Source of the DNA: Caldilineaceae bacterium
Lineage (GTDB): Bacteria > Chloroflexota > Anaerolineae > Caldilineales > Caldilineaceae
DNA length: 5,149 bases
Assembly: GCA_024643705.1 (NCBI GenBank)
Contig: JAHEML010000346.1
Coordinates: forward strand, 1 to 5,149
Direction of reading: 5' to 3'
This document shows positions 1 through 5,149 of the stretch, one piece after another. The notes beneath the pieces are model-generated. The model did no database searches, was not told the origin of the DNA, and saw only the letters and a list, made by a program, of their open reading frames with translations. The position numbers and the translations under genes are program-made. Position 1 is the stretch's first letter, and each line of letters opens with the position of its first letter.

Positions 1-2
1 GC

Positions 3-410
3 TGGTCGGTGAACGGCTCGAACCTTGTGCACCAGAAAGATGTTTCCGGCGAAAACACATCATTTCGCTGGTTGTATGCCAGTGCCGTGTCGGATGCAGT
101 GGTGGCGGCTGGTCTCGACGGGCCTTACCGCTTGTGGCATTTGCCAACTGCGGATGCTGCACCACCGGCTCGCCAAATATCTACTATCTGCTGTGGTCGC
201 CCGCTGGCGATCAGCCCCAATGGCAATCAATTGGTGACGCTGGATCAGACACCACTCTATCGAAGCTATCGGGGAGTGCTGTACGTGTGGCGGTTGGACA
301 TCGACGGGATGCTGGCCCTGGCTTGCCAGCGGGTGGGGCGCAATTTCAGCGACATAGAGTGGCGCTCTGTTTTTGGAAACGCGCCATACCGCAAAACATG
401 CGTGAAATAA
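3..410 (+). CDS. WD40-repeat protein, C-terminal fragment (5' end outside window)
   Basis: The reading frame is open to the left edge, so this is the end of a longer gene; the GTG at position 9 is an internal valine codon rather than a credible start. About 135 residues are visible. They show two beta-propeller-like blades: one ending in GPYRLWHL, and one running from RPLAISPNGNQLVTL to GVLYVWRL. The 'LAISPNGNQL' and 'W-[RH]-L' pieces are typical WD40 blade signatures. The tail, with LALACQRVGRNFSDIEW and a final YRKTC, matches the conserved C-terminal end of large WD40 proteins that in Chloroflexota and cyanobacteria often carry N-terminal NTPase (nSTAND) or caspase-like domains. That N-terminal part is not visible, so its nature is unknown. 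WD40 propellers are scaffolds for protein binding. The stop is 28 bp before the next start on the same strand, so the two genes may share a transcript. Confidence 0.8.
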   Translation, partial: WSVNGSNLVHQKDVSGENTSFRWLYASAVSDAVVAAGLDGPYRLWHLPTADAAPPARQISTICCGRPLAISPNGNQLVTLDQTPLYRSYRGVLYVWRLDIDGMLALACQRVGRNFSDIEWRSVFGNAPYRKTCVK

Positions 411-430
411 GGACGCGTGAAGGAAGAACG

Positions 431-435
431 AGGAG
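431..435 (+). promoter_or_regulatory. Ribosome binding site of the DNRLRE protein gene
   Basis: AGGAG lies only three bases before the ATG at 439, which is closer than usual. A second purine run, GAAGGAAG, lies further upstream at 419-426. The next in-frame alternative start, GTG at 457, would be too far from either and would remove the basic end of the signal peptide, so the ATG at 439 is kept. Confidence 0.6.
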
Positions 436-438
436 AAA

Positions 439-2493
439 ATGACTATATACAAAAAGGTGCTCGGTGGCTTGGTATTGAGCCTGATTGCCTTGGGTCTCTG
501 GGCTTGGTCTCCGCCTCAGCCACTCTTTTCCGCCCCAGCAGAGGCGAGCCTGATGCAGAGCGCGTCGGATGTGCAATGGCGGGTCTTGCTCGGCCCAAGC
601 ATCGACACACTGAGATTCCACAATCTCAGCAACGACAACCACAGCGGCGTGATGACCTATGGTTCCCGCGAGTATGGCATCAATCTGGTGTGGAAGACAA
701 ACACGCCAGCCACGCAGACCGATGTCTTCTTTTTTGAGAACTGCACCCGGCCAGGCGATCCCATTTATGGAAGCGATTTGATTGCTATACGGGTGAGCCG
801 GGGGCCGCGTGACACAGCGTATTTTACCTATGGAACCCGCTCGAATGGCATCGACATGGTCTGGGCGGAGGAGCGGGCCTGCGAATTTCGCTTTGTCAAC
901 CGTGCCAACGCTGACTTTGCTGCCAGCGGCGCGGCGGACGGCGGGTTTGCCATCTACAACACCCGCAAGCGCGCCTACCTGGTCTATGGGGTGCGGGATC
1001 GGGGCATCAACCTACAATGGCGCACGGCAAGCCCGCCGGTCAGCGTGCAGGCCAAGGCCGATCTGGTCCCCATTCGCTTGCGCTGGGTGGGCGGCCAAGC
1101 CGTGGTGACAGTCCAGAACCAGGGAAATGTCCCTACCACCCAGGCCCGCAACGAGATCAAGTTCAAGGTGGCCTCCCGTATCTTTACAAAAGTGCTCACG
1201 TCGCGCCTGGCTCCCGGCGATTCGAAGGATTTTGTCTACGCGTTGAGCGGGCTGTCCATCGAAGATTGCCAACCGGTTACCGTACAGGTGGATGTAGATC
1301 GGGTGTTTCAGTCTGGCAGTGGGGTCTTCAATAACGATCTGGTTACATTACAGGCCAATGCCCCTGATTGTGCCCAGGACATTGTCATGCTCCAACAGGG
1401 GGCGCTGCCCACGACTAATTATCAAAACATGGCCGATGTGACCATCGCCCAGGCCCTGCCGGACATGCCCTTGGCAAACCCGTCCCGTTGCTTTGTGGAT
1501 GGGGATGATCCACCCACCAGCGGCAATGATCTGGTCAGCCTCCTGCGCTGGGACCTGTCGAACATCCCCCGGGAAAGCATTGTGACCAGTGTTTCACTTG
1601 GGCTGTATGTTACCGACGAATCTCAGGATACCTTCCGGTTGTACCCCCTCTGGTCGAATTGGTCCGAGGAGAACACTACCTGGCGGCAGATGGACCTGCG
1701 GCCAGATAAAAATTACGATTCAACCCCGGTGGGTGAGTTACGCCCGACAACGGTGGGGCTGGTTTCGGCTCCATTGAACAGTGCAGGCGTGGAGGCTGTG
1801 CAATCGTGGGTGCAGGAAAGCAGCACAAATGCTGGCCTGTTGCTGATGAATTCAACAGCGATCGACGGCATGGATTTTGCCTGCCGGGAGGAAGCAAACC
1901 CATCACTGCGCCCTGCACTGGCAGTGCGCTATCGACTGAACGGCCAAAACAGGTCTATGTTGCTCCGCCCAGTGGCCGACATGACAATCTCGCAAGCCCT
2001 ACCCGATGCATCCATCGGGGGCCGTTCGGGTTGCCATGCCGACGGGGACGATCCACCGGGCAGCGGCAACGATCTGTCCACCCTGTTGCGCTGGGATCTG
2101 TCGCTCTTGCCGAAAAACCGGGCAATCGAGTCGGCCCACATCGTCTTGCACATCACCAACCCCAGCCAGGACGCATACTATCTCTACGCTGTGGGTCGTA
2201 ATTGGGGCCGAAACGCGTCCTGGTTGCAGGCAACGGAAAGCCGGGCGTGGGTTCAACCGGGTGGAGATGTGAGCGGTGGGGTGCTGGGGCAGTTCAACGC
2301 GGATGAAAGCGGGCGAGCAGTTCTGCCGCTGAACTCGGCCGGGCTGGCGGCTCTCCGCTCCTGGATCGATCAACCCCAGGGCAACGATGGTTTCATTCTG
2401 CGCAACCCCAGCGCAGTTGATGGGCTGGATTTCGCATGCAGCGAAACGAGGACAGCCCAAAACAGGCCCATACTGGTTGTAGAATTCAAGTAG
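439..2493 (+). CDS. Exported CARDB and tandem DNRLRE (CBM96-type) domain protein with N-terminal three-fold repeat
   Basis: This is a 684-residue predicted secreted protein with no recognisable enzyme domain. Residues 1-36 form a signal peptide: a short basic start with K5-K6, a hydrophobic core at about 8-22, and a likely cleavage after A34-E35-A36. There is no lipobox. Residues 45-194 hold three repeats of about 55 residues, each ending in YGxRxxGI(N/D)xxW with tryptophans at 85, 142 and 194. Residues 207-307 look like a CARDB (Ig-like adhesion) domain, with ADLVPI at the start and VTVQNQGN in the middle. Residues 325-499 and 508-684 are two DNRLRE domains, each with an acidic DGDDPPxSGND loop (354-364 and 535-545), LLRWDLS, and a C-terminal PLNSAG...DGxDFAC block. 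The DNRLRE family includes CBM96-type carbohydrate-binding modules. The eight cysteines fall in plausible within-domain pairs (102/148, 277/311, 351/482, 532/667), as expected for an exported protein. A role in binding surface polysaccharide or in adhesion is an inference. It may be co-transcribed with the WD40 gene. Confidence 0.85.
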   Translation: MTIYKKVLGGLVLSLIALGLWAWSPPQPLFSAPAEASLMQSASDVQWRVLLGPSIDTLRFHNLSNDNHSGVMTYGSREYGINLVWKTNTPATQTDVFFFENCTRPGDPIYGSDLIAIRVSRGPRDTAYFTYGTRSNGIDMVWAEERACEFRFVNRANADFAASGAADGGFAIYNTRKRAYLVYGVRDRGINLQWRTASPPVSVQAKADLVPIRLRWVGGQAVVTVQNQGNVPTTQARNEIKFKVASRIFTKVLTSRLAPGDSKDFVYALSGLSIEDCQPVTVQVDVDRVFQSGSGVFNNDLVTLQANAPDCAQDIVMLQQGALPTTNYQNMADVTIAQALPDMPLANPSRCFVDGDDPPTSGNDLVSLLRWDLSNIPRESIVTSVSLGLYVTDESQDTFRLYPLWSNWSEENTTWRQMDLRPDKNYDSTPVGELRPTTVGLVSAPLNSAGVEAVQSWVQESSTNAGLLLMNSTAIDGMDFACREEANPSLRPALAVRYRLNGQNRSMLLRPVADMTISQALPDASIGGRSGCHADGDDPPGSGNDLSTLLRWDLSLLPKNRAIESAHIVLHITNPSQDAYYLYAVGRNWGRNASWLQATESRAWVQPGGDVSGGVLGQFNADESGRAVLPLNSAGLAALRSWIDQPQGNDGFILRNPSAVDGLDFACSETRTAQNRPILVVEFK
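571..1020 (+). repeat. Protein-level three-fold repeat, YGxRxxGI(N/D)xxW
   Basis: Three consecutive segments of the exported protein (roughly residues 45-85, 86-142 and 143-194) end in the same motif: YGSREYGINLVW, YGTRSNGIDMVW and YGVRDRGINLQW. The tryptophans are spaced 57 and 52 residues apart. The similarity is at protein level. The outer parts of the repeats have diverged, so this is an old duplication. Three repeats of this size with a conserved aromatic end would suit a beta-trefoil-like fold, but I cannot confirm the fold. Confidence 0.7.
1411..2490 (+). repeat. Protein-level tandem duplication of DNRLRE domains
   Basis: Residues 325-499 and 508-684 align along their whole length. 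Shared blocks are ADxTIxQALPD, DGDDPPxSGNDL, LLRWDLS, SQDxxxLY, PLNSAG and DGxDFAC. Each copy has exactly two cysteines at matching positions (351/482 and 532/667), which suggests one conserved disulfide per domain. The DNA of the two copies has diverged considerably, so the duplication is not recent. Confidence 0.8.
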
Positions 2494-2514
2494 GCGGCTG
2501 TTCATTGAATAAAA

Positions 2515-2544
2515 AGACCCGGAAAGGAGCTCCTTTCCGGGTCT
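2515..2544 (-). terminator. Intrinsic terminator of the minus-strand gene: perfect 30-bp palindrome
   Basis: AGACCCGGAAAGGAG is followed at once by its exact reverse complement CTCCTTTCCGGGTCT, giving a long GC-rich hairpin with a minimal loop at GAGCTC. Read on the minus strand the stem is followed by TTTTTATT, the classic U-tract. On the plus strand the following bases (CTGCGTTC) are not T-rich, although five As precede the stem. It therefore mainly serves the minus-strand gene, whose stop is 66 bp upstream of it. It may also weakly insulate the convergent plus-strand gene, which ends 21 bp before it. Confidence 0.9.
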
Positions 2545-2610
2545 CTGCGTTCGGGTTCAAACGACTGGGCGCATTAAGACTCCTGCAGATCATCGCACAC
2601 TATTCTCAAC

Positions 2611-5007
2611 CTACGGTTTGTAGTTGGCCTGCAGGTAGAGGTCGAAGCTGAGATCGGAGCTGTTTGCCGAGGCTTGATGAAGTTCCACAGCCAGTATATT
2701 TCTCCCGTGTTTCAGCATGGCGGCATCGACTTGGATCGAAAACTGTTTGGTCTCGTCGGCCCCACCGACAGTAGCCGTTGCGTACGTATCGGATTTGATC
2801 GCTCCACTTGGCATATTGGTGCGCCAGATTTCAGTGCCATTCAGGTAGACCACGGCACCGTCGTCCCGCTGCATGGAGAGAGTAAGATCGTCCAGGCGAT
2901 CGACAAGTGGCACGTGGAAACTTTGGCCGAAGTAGGTGGTTATGTTCTTGTTCTGGTCATCGTCACCGTAGTCGAGTATGGTAGAAACTCGGTTGCCATA
3001 GCCCAATGGCGCAGGTCCTCGCTCTAAGTGGGTGTAGTTGATGGGATTCTGCCAAGGCCAATTGCGCACGGCCACGTTGCTCTTGTCCAGATAGTACCAG
3101 TTGTTTCCCCAAGGAATCACTGGTTTTGCAACCAGTTGATAGGATTCGGATGAGAGGTCAAAACCCGTCAAATAGCGTCTATACATTGCATTGAAAAATC
3201 CTTCAGCATATCTCTCGTATCTTGAGAGTTTGAGTCTAAGATTACCTTGGCGTCCCCCCAGCGACTGGGTTTCCGAATCCCAGTAGAGCAGTGTAAAGCT
3301 GCCATTCCGTCTGATCAAACGCCAAATGGTGTTGCCATTCGAATCCAAGTTTTGATTGCCATGCTCATCGACGTCGAGTCCAATCGTAATCGATTCAGTG
3401 GACTGATTGTTCCCACCAGATACACGTTCATAAACGCCAACAAAATCGGGAACAGTTTTGTAGGACTCTCCTGCAAGCCTAGCCAGGACGGGATTGGGTG
3501 TTGGAATCGCCACGTCTGACGGCACGGTTTCTTCTGGGAAACACTTTCCCCACTTTTCGGTCAGACTCTCTTCGCATGGACTCCAATCCAGTCCGGATAT
3601 TTCGAAGACCGAACATGCGCGTTTTCCAAATTCACCACATTGACCCTTGGCGCTGTCCATCAGTGTATACGTCCATAAATAGCTCACATCAAATTCGACA
3701 CCTACACCTACTTCAATGGAAAACCCATAAGACCAAGCGAACCCCAAATCGTTTTCGGGAACAACGGTGCTATAGAGATCCTTTTCGTGGCCTGATGGGA
3801 ACCACAATGCTAAAGCAGCCCCTACCTTGTAACCACCAGCGACTGTGAAGCCGTTGCTGCCACCTGATAGCTCTTCCGGCGGGATGAACCAAAGCCCAAG
3901 CTGCAACGAAGCGGAAGCGCCTGCTGAAAAGCCATACTTTGAGCTATATGAGTCATACCCGTCTGGGGTCCCATTGACCGTATCAATTGCTATTCCCATT
4001 TCGTAATCAGCACCGGCTACCACAGCGGCATCAATGGTGAAGCCAATGGTGACTGTCCGGATAAAGGGCAGAGCGCCCGAATTTGCCCTGGATGGTCTAA
4101 AACCAACCAGTTGATTCTGGGCCGGCTTTCGCCCTTGCGCGATTTGAAGGGCATTCAACTTCTCGATAAACGCATTGGTGCCCAGCCGCTTCTGAATCTC
4201 TGCGAATCGCTCGGCTTCGATCAACCGTGAAAACTCTCCGGATGAAAAGAATGCCATGTTTTTCTCGCTGGTGATGGTCTCAAGAAAGTCATCCACGGCC
4301 TCAAGGATTGCACGATTTTCAGACATAAAAGCATCTACGTCCGCTTGGACATTTGGCCCAAGGGTTGGCTCGGCCACACATTTGCCATAGGCAAAATCCT
4401 CAAACAGGCCACTGTCGCAGGAATTCATGCGCTCGGTGAGCAGACACGGACGTTGACCTTCTGCACCACAATCAAGCACAGGCTTCGGTGCCGGTCGCAC
4501 GCAGCGGTTGCGGCTGAAATCCTCCACCAGCCCGCTATTGCATGAAGGAACCCGCTCTGTGATCAGGCAGGGGCGCTGGCCGTTGGCTCCACAAACGGGC
4601 CGGGGCGTGGGCGTGCTGGTGGGAACCGGCGTGGGTCGCACGCAGCGGTTGCGGCTGAAATCCTCCACCAGCCCGCTATTGCATGAAGGAACCCGCTCTG
4701 TGATCAGGCAGGGGCGCTGGCCGTTGGCTCCACAAACGGGCCGGGGCGTGGGCGTGCTGGTGGGAACCGGCGTGGGGCGCACGCAGCGGTTGCGGCTGAA
4801 ATCCTCGATGAGACCGCTGTTACACGAGGGAATCCGTTCAAAGACCGAGCAGGGGCGTTGATTGTTTCCGCCACAGTTGCTTTGGGCTTGGGCAGGCGCC
4901 GACAATCCCTGATCAAACGTGATGACAAATGCTGCCATCCCCAGCAGCACGAAGGCCAACATGGTCCAGAATCGACGTATTTGGGAGGTGGGAAGCTGAC
5001 TTTTCAT
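2611..5007 (-). CDS. Exported mosaic protein: Cys-rich modules, Gly-rich beta domain and C-terminal DDGAVVYLNG jelly-roll-like domain
   Basis: This is a 798-residue predicted secreted protein with no recognised catalytic site. The start is the ATG at 5007, preceded by AGGAGA with six bases between; an in-frame upstream start at 5133 has no such site and would bury the signal peptide. Residues 1-41 form a signal peptide: R11-R12, a hydrophobic core at about 14-31, and a cleavage after A39-Q40-A41. Residues 45-210 hold four modules with spacing C-x7-C-x8-C-x12-C, the first three joined by Pro-Thr linkers. Residues 220-292 are predicted helical. Residues 311-450 are Gly-rich with alternating hydrophobic residues, suggesting beta hairpins. 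A fifth Cys module sits at 457-489. Residues 500-634 are unrecognised; a DxD...DSNGN stretch at 545-559 could bind calcium. Residues 635-795 match a common extracellular domain, with APLGYG, ITTYF, DDGAVVYLNGTEIWR (715-729), AVELHQ and SSDLSFDL. An adhesive or surface-binding role is an inference. The gene appears monocistronic and ends at its own strong terminator. Confidence 0.85.
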   Translation of the reverse strand: MKSQLPTSQIRRFWTMLAFVLLGMAAFVITFDQGLSAPAQAQSNCGGNNQRPCSVFERIPSCNSGLIEDFSRNRCVRPTPVPTSTPTPRPVCGANGQRPCLITERVPSCNSGLVEDFSRNRCVRPTPVPTSTPTPRPVCGANGQRPCLITERVPSCNSGLVEDFSRNRCVRPAPKPVLDCGAEGQRPCLLTERMNSCDSGLFEDFAYGKCVAEPTLGPNVQADVDAFMSENRAILEAVDDFLETITSEKNMAFFSSGEFSRLIEAERFAEIQKRLGTNAFIEKLNALQIAQGRKPAQNQLVGFRPSRANSGALPFIRTVTIGFTIDAAVVAGADYEMGIAIDTVNGTPDGYDSYSSKYGFSAGASASLQLGLWFIPPEELSGGSNGFTVAGGYKVGAALALWFPSGHEKDLYSTVVPENDLGFAWSYGFSIEVGVGVEFDVSYLWTYTLMDSAKGQCGEFGKRACSVFEISGLDWSPCEESLTEKWGKCFPEETVPSDVAIPTPNPVLARLAGESYKTVPDFVGVYERVSGGNNQSTESITIGLDVDEHGNQNLDSNGNTIWRLIRRNGSFTLLYWDSETQSLGGRQGNLRLKLSRYERYAEGFFNAMYRRYLTGFDLSSESYQLVAKPVIPWGNNWYYLDKSNVAVRNWPWQNPINYTHLERGPAPLGYGNRVSTILDYGDDDQNKNITTYFGQSFHVPLVDRLDDLTLSMQRDDGAVVYLNGTEIWRTNMPSGAIKSDTYATATVGGADETKQFSIQVDAAMLKHGRNILAVELHQASANSSDLSFDLYLQANYKP
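4493..4806 (-). repeat. 141-bp tandem repeat encoding a Cys module plus Pro-Thr linker
   Basis: The segments 4493-4633 and 4634-4774 read as identical, and the pattern runs on to 4806 with a single mismatch (T at 4636, G at 4777), giving about 2.2 copies. The unit is 47 codons, so gain or loss of a unit keeps the reading frame. It encodes modules 2 and 3 of the exported protein with the linker PTPVPTSTPTPRP. Absence of silent differences points to a recent duplication or ongoing homogenisation. Confidence 0.95.
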
Positions 5008-5013
5008 TTCATT

Positions 5014-5019
5014 TCTCCT
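5014..5019 (-). promoter_or_regulatory. Ribosome binding site deciding the start of the 798-residue protein
   Basis: On the minus strand AGGAGA ends six bases before the ATG at 5007. A nearer ATG at 5012 is one base after the site and out of frame, so it is not the start. This site supports removing 42 residues from the longest possible reading frame. Confidence 0.85.
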
Positions 5020-5040
5020 TTGCGTTCGGTTGTGTTTAGC

Positions 5041-5063
5041 TAAAAATTGCCAAAGTGGTTGGC
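5041..5063 (-). promoter_or_regulatory. Weak hairpin plus T-tract in the leader (possible attenuator)
   Basis: On the minus strand GCCAA, loop CCACT and TTGGC are followed by AATTTTTA. The stem is only five base pairs, so it is a marginal terminator-like structure in the untranslated leader, about 30 bases before the start codon. It could be chance. Confidence 0.25.
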
Positions 5064-5076
5064 GGCGACAAACACA

Positions 5077-5111
5077 ACTATAGCCAAGGCTTGTGATCAA
5101 TTTGTGATCAA
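5077..5111 (-). promoter_or_regulatory. Putative promoter region with tandem TTGATCACAA operator-like repeats
   Basis: Reading on the minus strand, TATAGT at 5082-5077 resembles a sigma-70 type -10 box (5 of 6 matches) about 70 bases before the start codon. No good -35 box lies 16-18 bases upstream. Instead there are two exact copies of TTGATCACAA (5111-5102 and 5100-5091), separated by one base and so repeating every 11 bp. Each contains the palindrome TGATCA. Sites on the same helix face just upstream of a -10 suggest binding of a regulator, possibly an activator that replaces the weak -35. The regulator is unknown. Confidence 0.45.
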
Positions 5112-5149
5112 CGGAATAAAGGGATTTGCCCAACCCTATGATCGTCCCG

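Noticed and set aside
60..452. Minus-strand open frame opposite the WD40 tail
   Set aside because: It is antisense to recognisable WD40 sequence, and its translation has no domain signature.
1999..2505. Minus-strand open frame of 168 codons opposite the second DNRLRE domain
   Set aside because: It lies antisense to a clearly conserved domain, has no recognisable protein features, and is explained by the GC-rich codon pattern of the real gene.
4493..4806. CRISPR array
   Set aside because: The repeat unit is 141 bp, contiguous without unique spacers, and codes in frame for protein modules.
4508..4861. Plus-strand open frame with internally repeated translation
   Set aside because: The repeats are just the complement of the 141-bp tandem repeat of the real minus-strand gene.
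4869..5007. Lipoprotein signal using Cys45, or a Tat signal using R11-R12
   Set aside because: The residues before Cys45 (AQAQSN) do not form a lipobox and an AxA cleavage site precedes it; the sequence after the arginine pair does not fit the Tat consensus.
5008..5133. Extension of the minus-strand gene by 42 residues to a start at 5133
   Set aside because: No ribosome binding site was seen in front of it, it would place a polar stretch before the signal peptide, and it would overlap the putative promoter; the start at 5007 has a well-placed AGGAGA.

Overview
The window reads like part of a chromosome from a filamentous or multicellular-type bacterium, most likely a member of the Chloroflexota (Anaerolineae/Caldilineae or Herpetosiphon-like). 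This rests on three things seen in the sequence: a WD40 protein tail ending in the 'ALACQRVGRNFSDIEW...YRKTC' style that I associate with that phylum, Pro-Thr linkers of the PTPVPTSTPTPRP type, and long exported proteins built from CARDB, DNRLRE and similar binding domains. The phylum call is an inference and no rRNA or other marker gene is present.

Layout: (1) positions 3-410, plus strand, the C-terminal end of a WD40-repeat protein whose start lies outside the window. (2) After a 28-bp gap, 439-2493, plus strand, a 684-residue exported protein: signal peptide, three ~55-residue repeats carrying YGxRxxGI(N/D)xxW, a CARDB-like Ig domain and two tandem DNRLRE (CBM96-type) domains. (3) A 117-bp convergent gap containing a perfect 30-bp palindrome followed by a T-tract on the minus strand, a good intrinsic terminator for the next gene. 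(4) 5007-2611, minus strand, a 798-residue exported mosaic protein: signal peptide, four Cys-rich modules joined by Pro-Thr linkers, a helical stretch, a Gly-rich beta domain, a fifth displaced Cys module, an unrecognised region, and a C-terminal domain of the 'DDGAVVYLNG' jelly-roll-like type. (5) 5008-5149, the leader and putative promoter of that gene, with two 10-bp direct repeats spaced one helical turn apart.

Both complete genes encode secreted, multi-module proteins with no recognisable catalytic domain, so binding, adhesion or cell-surface structural roles are the most reasonable reading. The most interesting points are the architecture of the minus-strand protein (all 20 cysteines confined to five 4-Cys modules, two of them identical at DNA level) and the three-fold repeat at the start of the plus-strand exported protein, which could be a beta-trefoil-like lectin fold. 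I see no mobile element, CRISPR array, tRNA or rRNA.
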